Of a DNA stretch of 64,000 nucleotides, positions 29,961 through 40,100 are shown piece by piece. This DNA comes from a bacterium (GTDB lineage: Bacteria; Fidelibacterota; Marinisomatia; Marinisomatales; TCS55). A program made the position numbers and the translations under genes. The stretch is taken from the NCBI GenBank assembly GCA_004321715.1, contig SGYN01000004.1:1-64000 (forward strand), written 5' to 3'. A model generated the notes under the pieces. The model was not told the DNA's origin. It made no database searches and was given only the letters and a program-made list of their open reading frames with translations. Numbering within the stretch: the stretch's first letter is position 1; each line of letters starts with the position of its first letter.

Positions 29961-30955
29961 TGTTCGGTAGTCAGTACTCAAAATTCTTGGCCTACTTTAC
30001 TACCCTTATTTCAGTTGGAACCCTAGGGTTTTACTTTATCGGGGGCGATGAATGGTCATTAATTGATAGTTTTTATATGACTATTTTCACTATTACAACT
30101 GTCGGATTTGGTGAAGTACATCCCCTCAATGATTTAGGTCGATTATGGACTAGTTTTATTATCGTTTTTGGCGTTAGTGGATTTTTATATATGTTATCAG
30201 AAATTGGCGCTGAACTTGTAGAATTTAGAGCTTATAAAGAAAATCAAAAGAAAAGAAAGATTAGAAAGATGAAAAATCACTATATCATTTGCGGCTACGG
30301 TCGTATGGGTGCAGTCATTGCAAGAGAATTACATGAAAAAAATTATCCTTTTGTAGTAGTGGAAATAGATCAGGATAAGATAGATAAAATATCAGCACTT
30401 GGTTACCAGTCTATTTTAGGCGATGCTACGATTGAAAAAACACTGGAAGAAGCAGGTATCCACAAGGCGGCCGGTATTGTAGTATGCTTAAACAACGATC
30501 CAGATAATCTATTCGTTACACTGACTGCTAGGTCATTGAACCACGATGCTTTTCTGGTGAGTCGATGCAGTCAAATAAATAATACACCAAAACTAATACA
30601 GGCGGGAGCAAATAAAGTGGTCAATCCATATACCGCTGGTGGTCATCGTATGGCAGAAATGTTAATTTATCCAGAATTAGAGGATACAGTTTCTTTATCA
30701 TTACATCAGAATTTTGTGGATCTGGCAGTTAATGAAATCAGTTTAAAAGATTTACAGAACTTGCATGGAATAAAAATAAAAGATTCTAATTTTCGTGAAA
30801 ATTATAATTTAGTAATTGTTGGTTTGATAAATGAAGATGATACCTATGAAATCAACCCTAATCCAGATACTACACTAAATGAGCATCATACGCTGATATT
30901 AATGGGGCAAAAAGAGAAGTTAGATTTATATAAGGAAAGCTTTCGGAAGCAGTAA
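29960..30955 (+). CDS. Two-helix potassium channel with RCK (TrkA-N/TrkA-C) domains
   Basis: Two membrane helices (residues about 8-27 and 69-90) flank a pore loop with the K+ selectivity filter TVGFGE. A cytosolic RCK_N domain follows, with the Rossmann dinucleotide motif GYGRMG near 113 and the VVEIDQDKI acidic strand end. An RCK_C-like domain runs from about 245 to the end. This is the MthK-type layout: a ligand-gated K+ channel regulated by nucleotide or calcium. It shares one base with cutA and converges on the secretin gene across 12 bp. Confidence 0.9.
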   Translation: MFGSQYSKFLAYFTTLISVGTLGFYFIGGDEWSLIDSFYMTIFTITTVGFGEVHPLNDLGRLWTSFIIVFGVSGFLYMLSEIGAELVEFRAYKENQKKRKIRKMKNHYIICGYGRMGAVIARELHEKNYPFVVVEIDQDKIDKISALGYQSILGDATIEKTLEEAGIHKAAGIVVCLNNDPDNLFVTLTARSLNHDAFLVSRCSQINNTPKLIQAGANKVVNPYTAGGHRMAEMLIYPELEDTVSLSLHQNFVDLAVNEISLKDLQNLHGIKIKDSNFRENYNLVIVGLINEDDTYEINPNPDTTLNEHHTLILMGQKEKLDLYKESFRKQ

Positions 30956-30967
30956 AATCAAGTTTTA

Positions 30968-33034
30968 TTATTCATATTCTTGAATAATTGAGGATATTGT
31001 TTCTATTCCTTTTACAAATTCTTTATCAAATTCATCATTAAATAAATTAATCTGATAAAAATATTTTGCTATTTTGTTATCAATCACATGAATATCTCCT
31101 TTGAGCGATTCAGGTGCTGGGAATAGGATTTCACGACCTGCTTTAAATAAATTAATATTATCTTGAATATCTGGATTCATTTCTAGCACACGACGCAACA
31201 CCAATGCTTCATATAGTCTTCGCTCATGTTTTGGTTGGGTAAGATAAATAGAATAACCAAAAGTAGAGTCGCTATTTAAATCGCGTAATGTATTCTTATA
31301 ACTTCCAGAAGATTCATATCGATTAATATTTGCAACGGGTCGTAAGGGGTAATCATCAGCAAACTCTACACTTTCTGTTGATTCAAATTGTAAAGCAAGC
31401 CCATCGCTTTGTTTAAAGCGTTTCAGATAACTTCGATATATTTCTCCAAAGTTTTGCATATCAACGACTGCATTACCTTGATTATCTGAAATTTTTCCAA
31501 AGAATATTACTTTTTCTGGTTGAATATGTTTGTAATAGTTTTCTTTCTCAATTACATCGTACAACATTCTGCGGATTAATACACCTTGTCCAGGAACTGC
31601 CCCGTTTACAAAATTTGACAATTCTTCATTTGCAGAAGCATCCGCACTTTCTTGAATAACATCTACGGCGCGATTTAATACATTATTATAAAAAGAAGTA
31701 TTCTCAAAAAACCCTAGATCGTATAGATCTGTGTTTCGTAGGCGATAACTATCTTGAAATAATTTATTTCCCCAGTGGTTAAGTATATCAATATCCTTTG
31801 GAATAACATGCGCGAAACTTCCAGACCCTACATCGACAATATGCGGCGTAATCACTACAATTACCTCTTTATTGGAACGCACTTTTTTATTGAAGCCTAA
31901 TAAATTACCGATAATAGGAATACGTCCTAATATGGGGAATTCATTTTCTTGTTTGGTGTCCTTATGTGATATTAACCCACCAATAATAAAAGGAGTGTTG
32001 TTTTCTACCTGTACATAGGTTTGTACTTTTCGACTAGAAAAAGTAGGCGCAGATAATACGTCACCACCAACACTTCCAACACCTACACGTTCTTGTGCTT
32101 CACTAATAATAGTTTCAACCTGCATGGTAATTTCATTTCCATCGCTACTAATTCGTGGACGAAGATTTAATACAATTCCAATAGGTATATATTCCGTTGC
32201 AGAAACTACATTTTGCCCTGTGGCCGTACTTCGAGCAATAGGTATTTGTTGTCCAACAACAATACGTGCTTGGCGACCATCTAATACAAGAACAGAGGGT
32301 CGCGATAAAATTTCTGAAGATTGATCGCTAATTAATTTTTCTAATTTTGCATTGATTTCCAATGCATTACCAATTAGTCCTTTATCCATAATGAACGTGA
32401 ACGGTTCAAAATTACCAGTTGCTGGATCCGGCTCTGGAAACGATGAGGAATACATGCTTCCGGAATTTGCAAAGTTTACTCCCAGGGTATTGGTTTTATT
32501 GGCATCAATTTCTACAACCAAAGCTTCAATCATAATTTGTTTTGCAGCAACATCAAGTTGATTTGTGATAACAGATACTAATTCTTTTAAAACTTCCGAG
32601 TTATCAGGGTCATAGGCAATAAGCAATCGTTGTAATGGTTCGCCACTAGTGGAGAACACAAGGGAAGAACCACCCAAATCCACACCCATTTCCGCACCTT
32701 TTTCACTAACAGCGCCTTGCATTTCCAGTAAGGTGACATTATCTGTTTCAGGAAGAAGTATAACTAATGGTAAAACATCATAATCATCTACACTAACCAT
32801 TCCATTTACTAGTACATTTGCGAAATCACCAGTTGGGGTTAAAATACTTTCATTGGGGTTAACGCCCGGACTTTTTTCAAAATCTACTACGGCATATCCA
32901 AGGGATTTTAAAATACCACCGACGCGGTCGGTTGTCATATAGCTTAATTGTAATGTTTTATACTTTACACGAATATCCTGCGCAAGAAGAAAGGAAGTAA
33001 GTAGAAAACATGATATAAATATTTTTTTCATCAT
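30968..33034 (-). CDS. Secretin-family outer-membrane protein with long C-terminal extension
   Basis: The signal peptide (KKIFISCFLLTSFLLAQ) is followed by an N-domain region (about 20-160) and a secretin core at about 165-400. Seen are IMIEALVVEID, EILSRPSVLVLDGRQARIVVGQQIP, NNTPFIIGGLI and the closing VIVVITPHIVD. Secretins form outer-membrane gates for type II/III secretion or type IV pili. Here about 290 residues follow the core, where most family members end within a few dozen residues. No other secretion or pilus gene is nearby. It lies one base after a lipoprotein gene and is probably co-expressed with it. A second ATG three bases downstream is equally possible. Confidence 0.85.
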   Translation of the reverse strand: MMKKIFISCFLLTSFLLAQDIRVKYKTLQLSYMTTDRVGGILKSLGYAVVDFEKSPGVNPNESILTPTGDFANVLVNGMVSVDDYDVLPLVILLPETDNVTLLEMQGAVSEKGAEMGVDLGGSSLVFSTSGEPLQRLLIAYDPDNSEVLKELVSVITNQLDVAAKQIMIEALVVEIDANKTNTLGVNFANSGSMYSSSFPEPDPATGNFEPFTFIMDKGLIGNALEINAKLEKLISDQSSEILSRPSVLVLDGRQARIVVGQQIPIARSTATGQNVVSATEYIPIGIVLNLRPRISSDGNEITMQVETIISEAQERVGVGSVGGDVLSAPTFSSRKVQTYVQVENNTPFIIGGLISHKDTKQENEFPILGRIPIIGNLLGFNKKVRSNKEVIVVITPHIVDVGSGSFAHVIPKDIDILNHWGNKLFQDSYRLRNTDLYDLGFFENTSFYNNVLNRAVDVIQESADASANEELSNFVNGAVPGQGVLIRRMLYDVIEKENYYKHIQPEKVIFFGKISDNQGNAVVDMQNFGEIYRSYLKRFKQSDGLALQFESTESVEFADDYPLRPVANINRYESSGSYKNTLRDLNSDSTFGYSIYLTQPKHERRLYEALVLRRVLEMNPDIQDNINLFKAGREILFPAPESLKGDIHVIDNKIAKYFYQINLFNDEFDKEFVKGIETISSIIQEYE

Positions 33035-33035
33035 A

Positions 33036-33860
33036 TTAATCCAAAAACTTAATAGCTATTTGCATATTAACAACAATCGTTCCATATAATTCATTGTATA
33101 GACTAACTGCAATATTTCCTTGATCGAAATCAAGCCCAGGTTCAAACATACCTGTAACGGTAAACTGCGCATCCAGTTTGTTTTCAACCACTGCTTCAAT
33201 TTCAGCATAATCTGGATAGGTAGTCCCAGAAATATCACCACCTGATACATCCATATAAATATAGGTAAAAGGTTCATCAAATGAGGTGGATGGTTCCATA
33301 GTCTTTTGATAGGTTTCATTAAAGCTGTACCCGGCATCCGTGTAGTTCCACATCATATATCCATCTAATGGTATAACAGCGCCTGAATAGTCAAAAGTAG
33401 TCTGGATGAGCGATGTATCACCTTGGGATATTAAAGTTAAGTTATGGGTAGGTTTATCGTAGATCCAGTTTCCACCAAAATAGTCTGTTTCACCAGAAAC
33501 GGTATTGGGAACTTGTTTGCTATAAGAATTATCCTCATAGAATTCTATATCTTGAGGATATTGACTGATATTTTGCGTTTCTCCATCAATGGATTGAGAA
33601 GACAAACTCCAAAACCCAATCATTTGGGCGTCTTGTCGAATAACATGTGTATCCAGACGAGTTACGGTAACAGTAAATGCGATAGGAGTATCGGAATCTG
33701 TAGAATTGTTTTCTACTGTTAAATTTAGATTAAACATAACATTCGATGTAGATGTGGTAAAATCCTTAGCAAGTTCATTCTCTAAATCTTCACAAGATAC
33801 AAGGAACCCAACTAGGATTATAAGACAAATTTGTAGAATACGTTGTGTTATCATAAACAT
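33036..33860 (-). CDS. Unrecognised lipoprotein upstream of the secretin
   Basis: The 274-residue protein has a lipobox (LVGFLVSCEDL) and otherwise only beta-rich sequence. The segment about residues 65-150 resembles a small lipocalin-like sandwich with WSLSS, WIYDKPTHNL and MMWNYTD strands. I do not recognise a family. Position suggests a helper of the secretin, such as a pilotin-like or partner lipoprotein, but this is inference only. The start could be 33860 or the ATG six bases downstream; neither has a clear ribosome site. Only 37 bp separate it from the divergent metalloprotease gene. Confidence 0.6.
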   Translation of the reverse strand: MFMITQRILQICLIILVGFLVSCEDLENELAKDFTTSTSNVMFNLNLTVENNSTDSDTPIAFTVTVTRLDTHVIRQDAQMIGFWSLSSQSIDGETQNISQYPQDIEFYEDNSYSKQVPNTVSGETDYFGGNWIYDKPTHNLTLISQGDTSLIQTTFDYSGAVIPLDGYMMWNYTDAGYSFNETYQKTMEPSTSFDEPFTYIYMDVSGGDISGTTYPDYAEIEAVVENKLDAQFTVTGMFEPGLDFDQGNIAVSLYNELYGTIVVNMQIAIKFLD

Positions 33861-33897
33861 TGAATTATTACGACCTATTTAATTAAGTTGTAAATAT

Positions 33898-35697
33898 ATG
33901 ATGATTAAGCATATGCAACATATAATAATCTTATTTCTTTTTATAGGGTATTTCCATCCTATTTACGCTTCAAATATAAGCGTAGAAGAAGCTGCAAATA
34001 AATTAATAATAGGGGATATAGATATTCATTATAGTGAAGCATTACGTATTATTGCAAAATATGGTCATGAATTGCCATCTGATATCAAAGCAGAATTGCA
34101 AGCAAGAGGATTTGATTTTAGCCGCGAAATTGTTTCTAGTTATCGTCCACAAAATTTGGATTATTACGTGGACGAAGGGATATTTCGGTTTCATTATACC
34201 TTAACTGGTGTTGATGCTGTATCACCATTAGATGCGGATAACAACGGAATTCCTGATTATGTAGATTTAATTGTAACGACTTTTGCGAATATTGGCGTGA
34301 TTGATTTTACAGATATGGAATTTGTACGTCCACCAGGAGATGGATGGTATACACAAATTGATGATGGGGGATCGGATCATTACGATGTATATATTTTTAA
34401 TCTAGAGACTGGTTATTATGGATATGTTCAGGCAGAAGATTATGCTCAAAACAATTCTCCAATTACACGAGGAGATAATGAATTCTCAGAAGATGCCGAA
34501 GAAGAACGAGCTATGGTCACATTTATGGCTTTACGTAACAATTATGATGATTTTTCAGGCGTAGAATCTGAGATCATTGAAGTAACATCTGCACATGAGT
34601 TTTTTCATGCGGTACAATATGGATATGATGGCTGGGAAGCTGGTTGGTTATTAGAGGCAACCGCCGTGTGGATGGAAGAACATCATTACGATAATATTAA
34701 TGATTGTTATCAATTTTTACAGGAATTTTTCAATGAACCATATTTAGCTATTAACTATGATGTGAATCGTGGGTATGGTGCCTATATCTATTTTTCTTAT
34801 TTAACCGATAATCGGGTAAGCAATGATTTGATTCGAACTGTATTTGAACGTAGTAGAGAATATAATAGTTATGATGTTGATTATAGTATTCCAACCCTTA
34901 TGGCTGCATTAAATGATTATAATCTTGATTTTGAAACAGTGACGCATGATTTTTTCATTGCCAATGGCATGTTGTCCAATAGTGATTCCGCTGGGATTTA
35001 CCAATACTCTGAATCCAGTACATTTCCGATGGATTTACCAACATTAGAACAAACTATTACTGCATCATCGGATACGACCATGTATTACTATAACCAGATG
35101 TTAGAAACATTTTCTGCTTTATACTATTTAGTAGATACACAAGACTCTACTTGGAATAACCTTGTCATTGATTTATTAACACAAGATTCGGATAATATGC
35201 GTTATTACGTTACCTCAATTGTGGAACATAAAAATGATTCTACACCTAATACTTTTGATGTGCTTACGGCTCAGACCCAAACCATTGATGTCAGCAGTGT
35301 AGATAGCGTAATTTTTGTAATATCTGCATTTGGGTACGATACCATTAATTCAGAATTTTCTATGCGTATCATTAAAAATTCCAGTGTGGAACTGGCATCA
35401 GATATGGAATTAATACCCATTAGTAATCAATATTCGCTCAATAACCCATATCCAAACCCCTTTAATGCACACATAACCATTCACTATACGATTCCAATGA
35501 ATCAACCAGTTGATATAGCTATATATGATATTTTGGGTAATAAGATTCGCCGTTTTCAGTCTGAACAGCTAGGTATGCAATCGATAATATGGAATGGAAA
35601 AGATCAGTACGGCATTCCTGTTTCCTCCGGTATGTACATCGTGAATATGAGCACAGACTCATTTACACAAGCCAGAAGAATTCTTCTTCTTAAATAA
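33898..35697 (+). CDS. T9SS-secreted zinc metalloprotease-like protein (MXAN_6640-type)
   Basis: The 599-residue protein has a signal peptide ending near IYAS. A zinc-protease signature HEFFHAVQYGYD lies near residue 232, with a downstream glutamate in LLEATAVWMEE as the likely third ligand. Before it comes PLDADNNGIPDYVD, a calcium-loop-like stretch typical of this family. The sorting domain begins at about 512 (PYPNPFNAHIT), which departs slightly from the usual PFNPTT core. It is probably an exported peptidase; the substrate is unknown. A 16-bp gap leads to a TlpA-like gene. Confidence 0.75.
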   Translation: MMIKHMQHIIILFLFIGYFHPIYASNISVEEAANKLIIGDIDIHYSEALRIIAKYGHELPSDIKAELQARGFDFSREIVSSYRPQNLDYYVDEGIFRFHYTLTGVDAVSPLDADNNGIPDYVDLIVTTFANIGVIDFTDMEFVRPPGDGWYTQIDDGGSDHYDVYIFNLETGYYGYVQAEDYAQNNSPITRGDNEFSEDAEEERAMVTFMALRNNYDDFSGVESEIIEVTSAHEFFHAVQYGYDGWEAGWLLEATAVWMEEHHYDNINDCYQFLQEFFNEPYLAINYDVNRGYGAYIYFSYLTDNRVSNDLIRTVFERSREYNSYDVDYSIPTLMAALNDYNLDFETVTHDFFIANGMLSNSDSAGIYQYSESSTFPMDLPTLEQTITASSDTTMYYYNQMLETFSALYYLVDTQDSTWNNLVIDLLTQDSDNMRYYVTSIVEHKNDSTPNTFDVLTAQTQTIDVSSVDSVIFVISAFGYDTINSEFSMRIIKNSSVELASDMELIPISNQYSLNNPYPNPFNAHITIHYTIPMNQPVDIAIYDILGNKIRRFQSEQLGMQSIIWNGKDQYGIPVSSGMYIVNMSTDSFTQARRILLLK

Positions 35698-35713
35698 GAT
35701 AGTTTTCTTTTTC

Positions 35714-37042
35714 ATGCGCTTTCTAATCACATTTCTAATTATGAGTTCTACTATTACCTATAGTCAACATATTTACGGACAATTTATGAATGTGGAGGTT
35801 TTTAGAAGCAAAGCCTATTTATATAATATGTTTCAAAATGATGGTAAGCCAATTGATGAAACTATTATTGATTCAAATGGAAAATTTTCATTTAAAAAAA
35901 CTGATTACACATTGGGATTTTATCGTATTCAATTAAAAGGAGAAGAGCCTATTATCATTGTATTAAATCCCACAGAAACAGATGTGGAAATCCAGGTTAA
36001 TAATCAAAATGATGATAAACCAATTACGGTGCTGCAATCATTAGAAAATATAGCTTTTCACCGTCATAAAATGCTTATGAATATCTATAATAGGATAGAA
36101 TATTTGCAATTTCAATTAAGTTTCCCCAATGATGAAGTATTGCAAAAAATAAATGAATATGAAAATGAGCTTAAGAAATTCATTTATTATTCAACGGTAT
36201 CACTAAAAGACCTTCAAACAAACTTTTCTCAAACATTTACCTTTGATGTTCTAGCAAAAACAATGCCAATAATTAACAGTTCCTATGAAGATAGAATTGA
36301 ACGATTTTTTGATAACAAGGCCATATTGGATTCAAAATATTTACATAGCCCATTGATGTTCAATAAAATCAGTATGTATTTGAACTATTATTCTGGTGAA
36401 AATAGTATAGATATGCATATTGCTATTGATGATATATTAATGGCTACATATGATAATTATGATGTGTATGGATATTGTATAACTCAAATATTATCGTTTC
36501 TTAACCGGCAAGGATTTGAAGAACGCATAGAATACGTTGTATCTGAATATATTGGGGATGAATTTGATTTGATTACTAATCGTACATTACGAAAACAGAT
36601 TGAAGGAAGGCAAAAGCTTAAAGTGGGTACAATTGCTCCAGATATACAAATACCAGATATAAATAGAGACAAGGTTGGTTTGCATGATCTATTTAAGAAG
36701 AATAAGCTTAATTTAGTAATGTTTTGGTCATCTACATGTCCGCACTGCATGGAAACAATTCCTGAAATAAAAACTATTTATGAATCCTATCGTTCTGCGG
36801 GTTTGGAGGTTATTGCTGTTTCAATTGATAAAAAGAAAGATGAATGGCAACAAGCTATTGATCAGGAAAATTTAGAATGGATAAATATCTCCAGCTTAAA
36901 AGGATGGGATTCCGAATCAACGGATGTGTATTACGTTTCTTATACACCTACATTTTATTTGGTTGATAATCAAACAACCATAGTGGGAAGGCCGGATGGG
37001 AAGGAAGATGTCATCCGCATGTTAAATAATCTATTACGTTAG
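35714..37042 (+). CDS. TlpA-family thioredoxin-like protein with DUF4369-like N-terminus
   Basis: After a signal peptide (ITFLIMSSTITYS), residues 20-110 resemble the DUF4369 beta domain seen before TlpA modules in Bacteroidota. A helical linker follows. Residues about 300-442 form the thioredoxin-like domain with active site WSSTCPHC near 340 and the cis-proline segment YTPTFYL near 412. It should be a periplasmic thiol-disulfide oxidoreductase for secreted Cys proteins. The PAN-domain protein just downstream has many cysteines and is one plausible client; that link is inference from position. Confidence 0.83.
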   Translation: MRFLITFLIMSSTITYSQHIYGQFMNVEVFRSKAYLYNMFQNDGKPIDETIIDSNGKFSFKKTDYTLGFYRIQLKGEEPIIIVLNPTETDVEIQVNNQNDDKPITVLQSLENIAFHRHKMLMNIYNRIEYLQFQLSFPNDEVLQKINEYENELKKFIYYSTVSLKDLQTNFSQTFTFDVLAKTMPIINSSYEDRIERFFDNKAILDSKYLHSPLMFNKISMYLNYYSGENSIDMHIAIDDILMATYDNYDVYGYCITQILSFLNRQGFEERIEYVVSEYIGDEFDLITNRTLRKQIEGRQKLKVGTIAPDIQIPDINRDKVGLHDLFKKNKLNLVMFWSSTCPHCMETIPEIKTIYESYRSAGLEVIAVSIDKKKDEWQQAIDQENLEWINISSLKGWDSESTDVYYVSYTPTFYLVDNQTTIVGRPDGKEDVIRMLNNLLR

Positions 37043-37068
37043 ATTATTATTTTTATAAAGTATACAAA

Positions 37069-37084
37069 AGTGACATAAGTCACT
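37069..37084. promoter_or_regulatory. Inverted repeat, possible operator
   Basis: AGTGAC-ATAA-GTCACT is a perfect six-base inverted repeat in the 133-bp gap before the PAN-domain gene. It could be an operator or a weak hairpin; no T-run follows, so it is a poor terminator for the preceding gene. Confidence 0.3.
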
Positions 37085-37093
37085 CTATAATTA

Positions 37094-37174
37094 ATGATTA
37101 TTGATTTTTATGAAGATGATGGTGATATTCAAGGCAATTATTTTTATTTAAATTATTATTATTGGAGGACGTAG
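37094..37174 (+). CDS. Possible 26-residue aromatic-rich leader ORF
   Basis: An ATG at 37094 opens a short frame whose TAG ends one base before the ATG of the next gene. The predicted peptide has a NYFYLNYYYW stretch. Its last codons contain the next gene's Shine-Dalgarno (GGAGG). No ribosome site of its own is visible, so chance is likely; translational coupling or a leader peptide is the alternative. Confidence 0.15.
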   Translation: MIIDFYEDDGDIQGNYFYLNYYYWRT

Positions 37175-37175
37175 T

Positions 37176-40100
37176 ATGTTTAATAAATCAATAATAGCTA
37201 TACTAATTTTATTTTTTGCAGGCGATATAAGTGCGCAACGTCGTAGCTCAAAAAAAGATGAATCAAAGCAAAGTACATCTGTTTCTCAGGCTGAAGATTT
37301 TGTAAATCAATATGGATTTTCTTCAAAACAGGAATTAGGAGAACATTTGTTAAGACAAGGTCTTACCAAGACGGCAGAGAAAACAGTAAAAAATTATATG
37401 AATGGTGAAAAATTGGCTGGTCGAGAAATGACTCGATTAAAAGATTTATTAAATAAATATCCAAAGGGTTCTGAAGGTAATGTTTCAATTCGAAGCGGAA
37501 GAAAGAGTAAAGAACCAGCACAACGAGCAGCAAGGAGTAGTCGGAGTAGTCAAGATGAATCTACTCGTTCTTCAAGAAGTGCCAGATCCAGCAGTAGTTC
37601 TCGATCAAAAGAATCATCAAAACGCTCATCCAGAAGTGCTCGATCAACTGATGATACAAGACGTTCAGATAGTAGAAATGATTCCAGGAGGATGAGTAGT
37701 TCTAAACGTAGTAGCAAAAGAGAAGCTGTTGACTATCCTTCCGATTATCCGGAAATATTAAAAGATGCAGAAGAAGAAATTATGCCAGAGATAGAGATAT
37801 TAAATCTGAATGACGATGATTCCTCAACAGATCAACCTTCCAGTGGTAGAGTGCAAAGAAGTGCACGTACAGAGGGTCAGGGTGCTGCTGAAGGATTAAG
37901 TGCCTTAGAAAATTTTGATATGGTTGGTGAAAATAAATGGATTCAGGCTGGTCGAAGATGGATGTATGGAGATGATGCAGCCTGCGCACAAGTGTGCTTA
38001 GATAATATATGGTGCGATGGCTTTTATACGTATGTATCTAGAAGAGGGGATGATATTTGTATTTACGCTGATGACGTTGATCCATTGCGTACGTATAACG
38101 GTATAAGTTTAAAATCATATATTTATGTAAATGCTGGACTAAGACAAGAATTTAGAGAGGCTCGGGATGAATACTTACAAAAACAACGCTCTTTTAACGC
38201 ATTGTCCCATTCAAAACGTACACTTGAATTTTTATCATCCAATCATGATAATGATGCAGTTGCATCTGTATCTGCACCTTCATCAGGTAGAAGACTAAAT
38301 CGAGAAGATACGGATGCAGATGTTCCAGAGATGCCCGATCAAGTAGCAGAAGCCGAGGAATTGATTGCTAATGGGGAGGTTGAAGAAATTATAATGGAAG
38401 ATGATGAATCCTCTGTAGAAGAAGATGAAAGTATGGATGATGAAGGATCTGTAAGTTCTGGAAGAAGAGCATCCTCTGGAAGAAAATCAAGTTCTGCAAG
38501 GTCTTCCGGTAGAGTGAAGAAAGAATCTTCCAAAAGAGCATCAAATAGTGATATTGGTCTAGTAGGCGCTTGGGGTAATATTAATTGGAGTAATGTTTAT
38601 TCAAAATACGGCTGGACGAATGCTATGAATTTTTTCACAAATGAAGGTTATGGTACATGGATTTCTAATGGAAGACCTATACGTTATATGAGAACAAGAA
38701 ACGTTCAAGCATGTGCAAAGGCCTGTCTGCAAATTCAAGATTGTGATGCAATAAATTTCTCCACTAGATGGGGTAGTTGTTATTTAATGGATGATGTGGA
38801 TCCAATATGGGAACATAACTGGTATCTTTATAGTGGTATGACATCTTACGCGGTTCGAAATATTGATGAAGTCTCAATGGAGAGAGAAATGGTGCAAATA
38901 AACAATTTTATGCAAAATGTTGAATCAGAAGAGGCTGCCGTTCAGGCAAGTATTGATTCGTACATTAATGGTGGTGGGTTTGTTGCCGAATATTATGATG
39001 CAGTTCAAGCTGTGTCTGCATTTCGTTCTGAATCAATAGAAGATGAAAATGCGGAATTACCGCCTACTCAAGAAGATGAAGGAACTATTGATGATTTCAC
39101 AGAAGAGTTAGATGATATCATTGAAAAAGCAACTGATTTGCATGAGACGGCTCAAGATGCGTTATCAAAATTTGCTTTTGTGGAAACATATGCAAATAAG
39201 GCAGCAGATTTAAAATCAGTTGCCACTGATGTTGAAACTGCGCTTCAAGCAGCAAAATCTGTCCCAGGTGTTTTACGCAGAACGTTTACTGTTCCGTATA
39301 ATATGGTTGCACCTGTGGATAATAGAATGGATGGTGTTGTTACGCAAGCATGTGCAGTGGATGCGTCTTTGGATCTTCCAGAAAATATTATTCAAAAAGT
39401 TAGTGATGTAGCGGTAGAGGTAGGAGAAAAGCTTGGAACACTGGGTGAGCTTACAGCAAATGGCTACGGGTATTTAAGTCTGGCTAATGATTGTGCAGAT
39501 GAAACACAATATACTGGTATTGCTGATGGTTTACGAGTAACACGTGTTGCATACTTGGATAAAGTTGGTAGCGCGGAAGAAGTTGCGGAGGATGTTGATG
39601 ATGCATTAGATGATGCGATTACAAAAATGGATGAAATTATAGAAGCTTTAGATGCTGGTCTGGATCTAAGTGCATTTGATGAGTTTCTTGATATTCTTAC
39701 ACCAATGCAAACTGGATTAAGTTTTATTAATGAATCAGTAGAAATTTCCCCTTGGCCTGTTTCTACAGCATCTATCGGTTGCCCAGCTGGCTATGAAGAA
39801 TTCTTTGTAGGTGGATGTGGTAAATGTCCCGATGGATTTATGATGACTTGGGATCCTGTAAGTGCATATTTCTGTACAAAATCGTGGTCAGAGCAAACAA
39901 GTAGTACAAGAAGAGTAGAAAGAGAAGGTGGAAACTGGTGGGATGGATTTTTTAGCTTTTTTGAGGATATAGTTACTTGGTCCACACAATATTTTACGGA
40001 AAATCATGATGGCTATTGGGTAGGAGCAACTTGTCCAGATAATATGTCATTGATAAATGATCCAGTAAGTGGAGAACCTGCTTTTTGTGCATCAAGTGGG

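Noticed and set aside
30968-33034. Secretin as part of a full type II secretion or pilus cluster
   Set aside because: No ATPase, platform, pseudopilin or PilMNO-like genes are in the neighbourhood.
37480-37695. 71-residue plus-strand ORF in the SR-rich tract
   Set aside because: It is an alternative frame of low-complexity coding sequence with no start signal.
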